Source of the DNA: Ctena decussata
Lineage: Eukaryota; Mollusca; Bivalvia; Lucinida; Lucinidae
Direction: 5' to 3'
DNA: 64,000 nucleotides
Assembly (NCBI GenBank): GCA_963989385.1
Contig: OZ022501.1
Location: 85,048,979-85,112,978 of the forward strand
Shown here: piece after piece, positions 54,073-64,000 of the stretch
Layout of the letters: each line of letters begins with the position of its first letter
Position numbering within the stretch: the stretch's first letter is position 1
Position numbers and translations under genes: made by a program
Notes under the pieces: generated by a model
The model's input: the letters and a program-made list of their open reading frames with translations, nothing else
Database searches by the model: none
Told to the model about the DNA's origin: nothing

Positions 54073-57000
54073 CTAGTGGAGCAAATTTGATTGCATAAGT
54101 GGCCTAGAAAAGGAAGATAGTGGTCTACGGAGTGTAACATTTGTTTTTGTATATCAAAATGATCGTCTGGGTCTCTAGTTATCAAATTCAGCGTTTGCCA
54201 CCTTGGCAAACCTTGCATAAGTCTGTAGTGGCCAGTTATTTACGATACCCCTTTAAATTTTGAATATCAAAAATATTTATTGAAGTCGATAAGAAATGTG
54301 TTTAAACTATATAAATGTATCAAATCTAAATATTTTCTATAAGAACAATTTATATGCTATAAATTAGGCTGCTTAGGAAACAGTTCAGAACTTTGGTGTT
54401 GTTACTTTCGTTACAATATATCATGTACCCCCTTGAAAATTTAAAATTGGAACTTAAGTTGTTGCATTTTACAAAAACTCTATTACAAAAAGGCCCAAAA
54501 TGATCATTTTTACTTACTATTCAGTTGGCCCCTTTCAGTGCGTTTCTAGCAAAACAATTATGAGACCTCTAGCTTTTATACTTTGTCAACCACGTCTTGT
54601 TGAACAGTTACACCTATTCCCTGTTTTTGGCTGAAACGTCATTTTTCGTATAATTGTTCGTACAAAAAATGGCTAATAACCAATTTAAACTTGACAAATT
54701 GGGGCCTTTTGCAAAAAGATCATGTTAACCATAATATAACACAATAGCTTAAAAATAATTTTTGACCTTACAACACATTTTAGCCAGAGTAACGTACTTA
54801 ACACATAAAAATATTTGCGTAAAGCGTCTAACATTCCCGCCAGAAAAAAACAACATAAAACAAACACTTCTCAAATTCTGACTTTCAAACAACGCAGTTG
54901 TGATATATATATATGTATATCACTTATTGTAAAATGAAATCTTTGCATTTTTTAATAAACTAATCGGGCAGCAAACAGTGTTATTTACATTACAAGCAAG
55001 GATGAGATTGTCTTAAAACAAGAAAAGTAAACTTTCGTGAATTGATCTATTCATAGAACACTTTTATTTTTTCCATTAATATCCAAATGACATTAAAAAT
55101 ATCACACCATAAGAAATTTACTAATCAGAACTTACTGTTTTGTACTCAGAAGGGTAACGTTTGTAACCATTATTTGAAAACAATCACTGGGATTATGTGT
55201 TGTTACTGAAAAATATGCCTAAACCTGATTAGTTTTGTTAAAATATTTTTAAAACGGCACTTTAGACTGGTTTAAACCCACCCTATGTAATTTATCAGTG
55301 AAATTTCCACGGCGACGCATCCGTTGTTGTGTAAAGATGTTATAGTTTGCGTTGGCCACTTATCTGTAGTGTTCGAAAAATTGATTTGTTTTGTCTGTTT
55401 ATTCGCCATCATTCTGATGTATATAAAATCAGAAAGAAAGAAGGTGGAAAATATATTTTGTGTGCCTGGGTATGCTTGATGAAAGCTAACTTGTGGACAT
55501 CTTCATGGAATGGCCGCTTGTATATATTGCTACCCACTAGTATCGTTTGAGTACTTGTTGTAGGCTTTATGTTACCATTTTTATTAGTTTGGTGTTGTGG
55601 GAGGGTTATGGCACTAGTTGAATCAGTTTCTGATTGTTGCCATTTTACATTTCTTACCTGTAATGACCTTTTCCTATAAAAGCAATATATAAAACCATAG
55701 TTTAATTACTTTTGGCTTTATAGAATATATTTAAAACGAAGTAACAAATATAACAGTTTAAAAAGAAAAAGTTATTTTATCCCACTGCTGCTAGTGTAAA
55801 GTGGCATGTGGCTTTGGTGAAATGCTTTCTTGTACTTTATGTTCTGGTCATTTGGAATCATCTGGGCTCTTTCTGGGTCAATTTGAAAAAGGAAATAGCT
55901 GGTGCTAGGTGGCATTGGCAGTGTCGCAACATTACATTCCTTAGTTAAACCGAGGTTGCTGTTATTTTTTGTGATTCACCCCTTGCTTCCAGAGACTCAT
56001 CCTTTAGAATTTAATCAAGTTTTTATCAGTCTTAGAATTTACGGTGAAGAGATACAATTTCACGTAAGTTATTCTGCCAATTTTACTTTGGCCTCCTTTC
56101 TTAATGGGAAAAACTTTTAAAAAGAATTTGCTGCTGTAAAAAATGATTCCTTTAAGAGCAGACCATTTTTGAAAAGGTTATAGCTTTCTCAGAAGCGAAT
56201 AGGAAACATCTACGGAAATAAATATTGTTTCTTTCTAACAAATTGCAGTAAAATACTGAGGTGTGTCCTTTCACATTAATACAGTATTATTACAAAGACT
56301 TGTCAGAAGATTATGTTGAAGCCAGGAACACACACGAGAATGAACATAGCAGACTCAGTTTAACTGATTCCTTTCAAAATCGGATGATATTGCCTAGAAG
56401 CACGGATAAGATGATTATGACATATTGTTATTACTTATTATATCAAATGCCTTTTTAATTGAGTCAATGATAATTCACTTACTTTGACTTCTTGGTTTGG
56501 TATTTAAAAAGGTAACGTATACAACGTCAAATGTAAAACGATTTATCAGATTAGATTTATGATTTTATTTTTAATGATATTTTCGATTTTTAATGATATT
56601 TTCTGTTTGATATAATGCAATAAGGTGACCCTAGCACCAGCTTCAGCTTAACTGACTCAAACTGAGCCCAGATGATTCCAAACATAATGTTCAATATGAT
56701 GAAGTACGAGGAAGCTTTCCACAGTAGCCTAACGGTACTTTACTGTAGCTGCAGTAGGAAAAAAGTACACATACTGTTTAACCTGTTATGTACGTTACTT
56801 TGGTAAAAATATATGCTACAAGGCAACTTTGGGTTTAGACATTGTTTTTATAGGAAAGGTAAATTAGAGTAAAGGGGCAATGAGCAGAAGTTAATTTTAT
56901 CTGCGCAACAACCCTACCACGATACCAAACTGGAACTAGCTGCGTAAAGATATAAGACAAGTAGTAAGACGATACTAGCAGCTAGCCAGATAAACAAGCA

Positions 57001-58410
57001 GCCCCTTACAAGTTCATGGGTACAAAGTTAGCCTTAAACAAACAAAATTAGGCATACAAAATTTTCATCTATTTACTTTCCTTTTCCATATATTTCCATA
57101 TATGCCAGCTATACACCAGAATGATGGCAAATATACATATGAAACAAATCGAGTTTTCGAAGAGGACAGATAAGTGGACAACACAAACTATGACATAGAT
57201 ACACCAGAACTAATGCGCCGCCTTGGGGCTGTCAATAATGAGTTACATGAGTGTATTTAAACCGGCCGTTCTAAAAATGTTTTTACTCAAAATAATAAAG
57301 GTTATTCATATTTGGCAGTAGCTATATTTAATCTCGGGGAGATTTTTTTTCAAATGTTAACAACGTTACCTTTCTGAATACAAAACTGGAAGTTATTATA
57401 AGTCATTTGATATTTTGTGGTTTTGTTTAAACTTTTAAAGTTCTTTGGATATAAATGGGAAAAAATTTCATGTACAGATTAACTCATGAAGGCTTCATTT
57501 GAACATCGGGGCAATCGGAGCATTGCATGTCATGTAAATAACACTGTTTTCCGTCTATGTAGGTTTACTACTATGCAAAAATTTCATTTTACGATAAACA
57601 ATAAACATATTTATCACAACTGCGTTGTTTCAAAGTCAGAATTTGAAAAGAGTGTTTTCCTGATGTGAATAACAGACGCTTTACGCAAACATTTTAATCT
57701 GTTAAGTACGTTACTCTGGCTAAAATGTGTTGTAAGGTCAAAAATAAATTTTAAGCTATTATGTTTGATGGTTAACATGATCTTTTTGCAAAAGGCCCCA
57801 ATTTGTCAAGTTTAAATTGGTTATTAGCCATTTTTTGTACGAACAATTATACGAAAAATGACTTTTCAGCCAAAAACAGGAAATAGGTGTAACTGTTCAA
57901 CAAGACGTGGTTGACAAAGTATAAAAGCTAGAGGTCTCATATTTGTTTTGCTAGAAACGCACTGAGAGGGGCAAACTGAATAGTAAGTAAAAATGATTAT
58001 CTTGGGCCTTTTTGTAATAGAGTTTTTGTAAAATGCAACAAGTTAAGTTCCAATTTTAAATTTTCAAGGGGTACATGATATATTGTAACGAAAGTAACAA
58101 TACCAAAGTTCTGAACTTATTTCGGAGCAGCCTAATTCATAGCATATTAAATGTTCTTACAGAAAATATTTATATCTGATACATTTATATAGTTTAAACA
58201 CATTTCTTATTGACTTCAATAAATATTTTTGATATTCAAAATTTAAAGGGGTAACGTAAATCACTGGCCACTACAGAGTTATGCAAGGTTTGCCAAGGTG
58301 GCAAACGCTGAATTTGATAACTAGAGACCCAGACGATCATTTTGATATATAAAAACAAATGTTACACTCCGTAGACCACCCCCTTGAAAGATAGCCCATC
58401 AAGTTTGCTC
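54073..58410. mobile_element. Element of about 4.3 kb with about 750-bp terminal inverted repeats, no coding capacity
   Basis: 54119-54829 returns inverted at 57672-58378 with roughly 90% likeness, for example GTGGTCTACGGAGTGTAACA/TGTTACACTCCGTAGACCAC and CCAGAGTAACGTACTTAAC/GTTAAGTACGTTACTCTGG. Weaker pairing (TGGAGCAAA) reaches about 54073 and 58410. The 2.8-kb interior has no ORF above 75 residues. Exact ends and a target duplication could not be fixed. Confidence 0.82.
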
Positions 58411-58476
58411 CAGTAGATCTACTTTTGATAGCTACTTTTGTTTAAATACACACTTTAAAGCTTTTTTAGGTTTTGA

Positions 58477-58546
58477 GCATCGGTGGTTCAGTGGTAAAAT
58501 GCTCGCCTGTCATGCGGGTGGCCCGGGTTCGAATCCCGGTCGCAGT
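58477..58546 (+). tRNA. tRNA-Gly-like gene with Asp anticodon (GTC), probable pseudogene
   Basis: GCATCGG/TG/GTTC-AGTGGTA-AAAT/G/CTCGC-CTGTCAT-GCGGG/TGGC/CCGGG-TTCGAAT-CCCGG/TCGCAGT, followed by a T run that would stop RNA polymerase III. The D-loop, anticodon arm and T-arm are those of eukaryotic tRNA-Gly(GCC), but position 35 is T, so the triplet is GTC (Asp). The 3' acceptor strand mispairs at two positions and C13-A22 is unpaired, which favours a dead copy. Confidence 0.7.
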
Positions 58547-58692
58547 TTTTTTTTTATTCTTTAAACGTTTCCCGTTTTACTTTTTTTATCTAATATTTTT
58601 TTAATTTGAAATTGGACAGCCCAATTTTCAGATAGGTCATTGTCTCTACCCAGTGTCAAAATTACGGTTGTGGGTGCCTACCAACATAGCTC

Positions 58693-59035
58693 ACGTGAGT
58701 CATATTCAGGAATAATATTGTCAACTCTTCAACTAGAGACATATTAAAAACACTTCCATTTAATCTGCGACGATTATCTTTTTTTAAAGATTTTTCTTGT
58801 TTATATGCTGCATCATGGACAAATGTGTCCGACTCTTCGAGGTAAATAGCTTATTATAGGCCATGAGTCATATTCAGGAATATTATTGTCAGCTCTTCAA
58901 CTAGAGACATATTACAAAACACTTCCATTTAATCTGCGACGATTATCTTTTTTTAAAGATTTTTCTTGTTTATATGCTGCATCATGGACAAATGTGACCG
59001 ACTCTTCGAGGTAAATAGCTTATTATAGGCCATGG
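58693..59035. repeat. Tandem duplication, about 171 bp x 2
   Basis: CATGAGTCATATTCAGGAAT through GGTAAATAGCTTATTATAGG occurs twice with only a few differences (GTCCGAC/GACCGAC), directly left of the next large element. Confidence 0.92.
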
Positions 59036-59050
59036 GCCAAATATGGTTTA

Positions 59051-60112
59051 CCCCCCCCCCCCCCAGGGGGAATTTTGTAGACCATACTTTTCTTAAAGCC
59101 CAGCATCTTAAAAGTATTTTGCAGCATGTTAGCCCTCTGGCGAGTGGGGCGGAAAGCTGTAACAGCCTGTTACAAACGTTACCCATTAAAAAAATAAACA
59201 TAAAATAAAAATAATCAAAAATTATAAAAAATAGAAGTCACATTCCTATTTTATAAGTTATGGTAGAGTCTAATAGAACAATCGAGTAGCTAAAAGTTAT
59301 GATGTTTGACAGGTCACTTTAGCCTACATGGTGTCATATACGTGACATTTGTCTTTACACTCCATTAAAATTGATATTTCCATCCAAAATACTTTGTTTT
59401 TGTAAGTTACTCCTTTATTATTAGACCACATGTTTGTTACGGTATTAAAGGCAATTTATAGGTTTTTTTAGATCTGCAAAAATTATTATCCTATCTTGTA
59501 TACTTTGGGAGAAATAGGATGTTTAACATAGTGACCCCTTATAAATGTTCCATATTATAATTATCACTTTCTGTATAATTCAAGTGCTTGAACTACACTG
59601 TATGAATTAAAAAGCAACAGTAAAAGGTAATATTGAATATGCCAGCCTGTCTAAACAGCAAGGAACAGTACCACAATATTTTGATGCATTTTAGTCGGCA
59701 ATAATGATCGATTATTTTTGTTAAACTCATATAATTTGACGATAGAATCATTTTATTTTCATTGGTAGAAGTTTCTTCATAAACGAACCTTTTAATATAA
59801 AAGAAAAATGCATTCTGGTCTATTTTCTATGATAAGTCATTACTAGTAGTAACGTAAATAACATTAACATTTAAATATTCCATTATAATACCTTTAATTA
59901 GGTTTTTTCCCACTGTCACATAAAAAAACAATAACATATATAAGTCTGGAAGTTCTTATGATATATTGTGTACTTGGACCTAGCAACACTCCTCTCAGTT
60001 ATTACTTTTAGGGATTCATGAGGTGTGTTTTATACGTAATTAAACACAGTGCACTCCAAACTGTAATGTTAAGGGCATTGACATATTCTGCACATGTAAA
60101 ACCTTTTTTTTT

Positions 60113-60145
<33 letters not shown>

Positions 60146-63100
60146 CAACTTTATTATATAAAAAATAAAAGTATTTCATAATGGCATTTCCCAGTTTGTT
60201 TCTTTTACAATTTGTACATTTGAGTTCTAAAGACAGTGACATACGTGAAATTTTGTTGTATACAACTTAAAAAAAATAAACTAAATACCACATCAGAAAA
60301 GATAAAAAAGATAAAAATGCAGCTAAGCCAGCATAGATTTTGCATATAGGGCTCGAATAAAATGATATACAATCAGTTTGATAACATTAAAAGCTAATAA
60401 CATTAAAAACTAAGCGCTTTTGACGTGTTTAGTATAAAATTATAAAATAATCAGTAATAAACAATGCAAATGGAGCACCACCTTGTTTATTGGCGGAATA
60501 TGGTATAGTTTTTACGTGCACACTGAAAAAACTATAAAGCAGAACAGTAAACCTGAAGTTTGAAGACTTAAGCCAAATACAGTTCTGCATCAAAGCTAAT
60601 GTAGATATTTGCCGGCAGCGTATACTTACTTTTGTAAGACTATCGTATATTTTACGTTACCAAGGGAAACAACATTGCTGGGTTACAGTTAAGAAACAAA
60701 CTTTTGAAAATAATTAATGGTAGTGTCAATAGATTGTTTTATTTAGTCATTTATGTAACTAACAATAATGTGTCAACCAGGAGTTTGGGAGAATAGTATC
60801 AGAAACATTTAATACAGAAAAGAGACACTGGCAGTTTACTAGCATACTGTTGCAATCTATAAATGCTATGTTTAAGATGATCTATATTTCTATGCTTTTG
60901 TTTCTTTCTCTTTAAAGTCTAACTACTTTCGATTATCTCTTAAAGAATCTAACTACATTCAACCATCTATTAAAGCTTCTATTCACCAAAGAACATAAAG
61001 ATACGTTTAGTTGGACAAAAATGTTTGTTTTTTCCAGGGACAGTGTTCCAGTAGCTCTGCCCACATAATGAAATGGAAATGAAAATGACAGAATATATTA
61101 ATGTTGGTCCTCGCTGTTCAGATATCTATGAGCAAATCTTAGTTGTTCTCCTTCAGAATGTATTCGCCTACACTGTAGTTATGCATTGCAGCAAAATATT
61201 GAGAAAAGAAAAGAAAAGAAAGACCGAACAAGTAACGTATATAACGTATTCATTGCGAGTTTATGGATTCTTCATTTCCGAAATCCTAAACTAGCAATAC
61301 AGTATTTCTAAAGAGCAAATAATCAAACAATAGAAATAGTGCATACCTACACAGGCCAAGGAGGGGTTAACCTAAATAACTTACTGCATTTGATCTCTGA
61401 AACCTTGTATTACCATATTGTTTGCTTTTTAACAATAAATATGGTTGAAAACTGCTTATTTATGATATCTTACTGATTATCTTATCATCTTTGTTCAAAT
61501 ATATTAAATACTGTTAGGGAATACAGCATTTTGGCAATATCCAAACAACAATTTTAGTTGCTTACATATTGAAAAATTGTCTGACTGAAATTTGTATTTC
61601 GTAACACCTTTAGTCTTTGATAGTAACAACAAGTGGGAATAAAACCATGGGGTTTGCAAAATTACCTAACTGGTTAAATATTTGTAACAGCATAATGAAA
61701 AATAGAACTCCTGAACAAGCTGATGACAGAATGATGTATGCGTTATAAAGTATGTCACTTTCTATCAGCCTTAAATTTTCACATTGTTAATAGTTTGTAA
61801 TGTATTTGATGGCCGGGAGCTGCATAAACAGATCACGTAGATTACAAATTAACATGTAAGTTATGTTTACGGGAGCCACACATATTTGCTAACCTATGTA
61901 AAGCAGTTACTGTGCAAAGAGGCTCGTGGCTGACGATTCGACTGATAGCATAGCAAGAATGGTATTTATCCCTGTTGGGAGAGTTGGTACTGCTTTTGAT
62001 TGCCTCGCCTGGCAGTCACAGTTGCATATTTGTATGTAGGGTAATTGAATGGCTCAACGAACAGCACAGGTAGCGAAATTGGTTTTATCCCCATCATGAC
62101 GAGAACCTAAATATTAATCAGTTGCAGCATATAATATCAACTCTTACTTATTTCATTCTATGCATAAAATTACAAAAATTCATTTTTATGAAGTCACTTG
62201 TAAGTGAAACTGAATTGAAGGAAAGGTCAAACTGCTTCAGCTATAACAATCTATGTGCGTCTTGCTGAGTTCTTGTGTATTTCAAAGAGCTAAATTGCTA
62301 TCTGACTACCAGTGGTAAGCTAATACTACAGCACTGAATAATTGTTAATTGCCCGGGAACTAAATTTTTGATAACAGATGACTCACAAATCTTATCCCCC
62401 GACATGCATGTACTACAATTATGTAACGTAACGTTACTGTTAGATGGCTTTTTAGATATACACTATCCGATGTTTTTTTTAATAATTTGAGGACACATAA
62501 CATTGGCATTTCTTCATATTTACAAAAAACAACAGTGTCTACTTAAGACATAATACAGATAACATTAAAAATGAACTGCAGCTGATGTTATCTTTCTTAG
62601 CTTTTCTCGTCACTTTGTAGGTTAAATTCTTCAAAAATAAGATAGTTTCTGTCCATATTTAATATATCCACTGCTAAATGACTGCTGCCTAACTTATCTA
62701 AGCTGGGCGTGAATCAAAGAAAATTGATGGCGCAAGTATAAATTTCAGTCCACCAATTCAGCGATTTAGTCTGGTTGTTTTTTCCCCGAATTTTTGTTGT
62801 GGTTATATACGTTACATATTTATCGTGACTGCTGACGAGTTTTGTAAGACTTCAGTTTGTTTGTTTTTTATACTAGATTATTGAAACAGTCATATATATG
62901 ACAATTACTTTTCTCTTCACTTCAGTTCTTACAGTTTGCTCCTTATATTACATGTATTTAGACACTGAAGGGGAAAAACGTCAAATACAATGTAAACTAC
63001 GTTATACGGGTTAGTCAACTTATCCTTGACAATGTCAATTACCTTGAAACAGCGATTTATGTACAAGCAGACAAAACCCAACATTATTTCGGGCGAATAC

Positions 63101-63290
63101 TAACATGTGAATACCAATGTGTATTTTCTATTATAACGTGAATATGTAAATTTGGGTAGTGTAATTAACGTTGACGTTACACGTTAATGCCCCAACGTAC
63201 AGAGGGCTAACATGCGCCATTTTGTTTCGTATATAATGTAGTTTCAGAAAATCATAGTGTCCAAAATTCCCCCTGGGGGGGGGAGGGGGG
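59051..63290. mobile_element. Element of about 4.2 kb with C-run/G-run inverted ends, no coding capacity
   Basis: The left end is a C run, then CAGGGGGAATTTTG, and 89 bp in, GCATGTTAGCCCTCTG (59124-59139). The right end inverts this order: CAGAGGGCTAACATGC (63200-63215), CAAAATTCCCCCTG, G run to 63290. Spacing from each end is 89 and 91 bp. The interior has no ORF above 75 residues. A poly(T) tract lies at 60104-60140. Target duplication not resolved because of the homopolymers. Confidence 0.75.
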
Positions 63291-63446
63291 TCTATTGTCA
63301 GCTCAAGGTCTATTAGTTCTCTTGTAATATTTATGCGTCACTTTCCCGTCCACGTCTTCCCTATTTTAAAAATGGCACTTTCATGCTGCCGCAAAGATTT
63401 ACACTTTGGGCAAGGTCGTTGTCACGAGATTTCCATCAAGAAATAT

Positions 63447-63779
63447 CACAGAGTATAAACCAGTCCGCCAATTTTCGCTTTCTGCAGAGACTGTCCATCA
63501 TATTTGGCTTCCGCCGAGACTGTCCGCGATCTCTTGGTTCCTGCAGGGACTACTGACCTGGAAAAATGGCTCCCTGCCGAGACTGTCCGCGTGACTCTGC
63601 TTCCTACCGAGAGCCTCGGCAGGAAGCAGAATCACGCGGACAGTCTCTGCAGGAAGCCATTTATCATGTACAGAAGTCTCAGCAGGAAGCAAGACATCGC
63701 TGACAGTCTCGGCGGAAGCCAAATATGACGGACAGTCTCTGCAAGAAGTGAAAATTGGCGGACTGGTTTATACCCTGTG
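63447..63779. mobile_element. CACAGGG-family palindrome, copy 4
   Basis: 333 bp, duplication AATAT (63442-63446 and 63780-63784). Left terminus varied to CACAGAGTATAAACC. Confidence 0.92.
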
Positions 63780-63784
63780 AATAT

Positions 63785-64000
63785 CGACACTACTTGCATG
63801 GACGTCAGTTCAATTTTTGTGACAGGGCCATTGCCGAAAGAACGAATATTTGTGGTTCAATCAAAGTGTCGTTAGTACCGGAAAGATCTGGGCTTGGTTG
63901 CTCAAAACTAACGACGTCGTTAGTTAACGGGCGTTAAAATTTCAAAAGTTAATATTTCAAATACGCCAATATTTTTGTTGAAAAAATGTGAGAAGATGAT
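63785..64000. other. No gene seen to window end
   Basis: Nothing recognised; includes a short TAACGACGTCGTTAGTTAAC palindrome at about 63908. Confidence 0.4.

Noticed and set aside
55347..56120. Small ORFs within the 4.3-kb inverted-repeat element as transposase remnants
   Set aside because: No DDE, zinc-finger or other recognisable motif.

Overview
This is animal nuclear DNA, most likely from a bivalve mollusc. It has split genes with GT/AG introns, no operons, and repeats packed between and inside the genes. The two protein genes are an HSPA12-type Hsp70 relative and a secreted pancreatic-type lipase, both families that are expanded in bivalves. The species is inferred only from gene style and repeat types.

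Layout. 1-8.2 kb: tandem repeats and small inverted-repeat transposons. 8.2-14.1 kb (+): three 3' exons of an HSPA12A/B-like gene; the 5' exons are not in view. 14.1-23.6 kb: a 5'-truncated LINE, a long tandem-repeat element and several palindromic elements. 23.6-43.9 kb (-): a lipase gene in eight recognised exons, from the ATG to the start of the C-terminal PLAT domain; the last exon or exons were not found. The two genes converge tail to tail. Lipase intron 7 holds a young 5.4-kb Ngaro-type (tyrosine-recombinase class) retrotransposon on the same strand, with its diagnostic A1-B1-A2-B2 split direct repeats, a gag-like ORF, and RT/RNase H. 44-64 kb: no protein gene seen; SINEs with perfect target-site duplications, a hAT-type MITE, a damaged tRNA, and two coding-free elements of about 4.3 kb with inverted termini that share a dense GTAACGT motif.

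Repeat families are named here for reference. GAGCC family: about 240-bp palindromic MITE, 11 copies. CACAGGG family: about 333-bp modular palindrome, 4 copies, all with 5-bp target duplications. C370: dispersed repeat of about 370 bp, 5 loci. SINE-1 and SINE-2: tRNA-headed repeats. CRE palindromes: about 100 bp, packed with TGACGTCA-like steps. D palindrome: about 200 bp.

The strongest candidates for something new are the CACAGGG palindromes (their termini and 5-bp duplications recall Transib/RAG-like transposition), the Ngaro gag-pol junction (in-frame UGA followed by CUAG, a known stop-readthrough context), the GTAACGT-rich pair of large coding-free elements, and the very dense GAGCC family, one copy of which sits 57 bp upstream of the lipase start codon.
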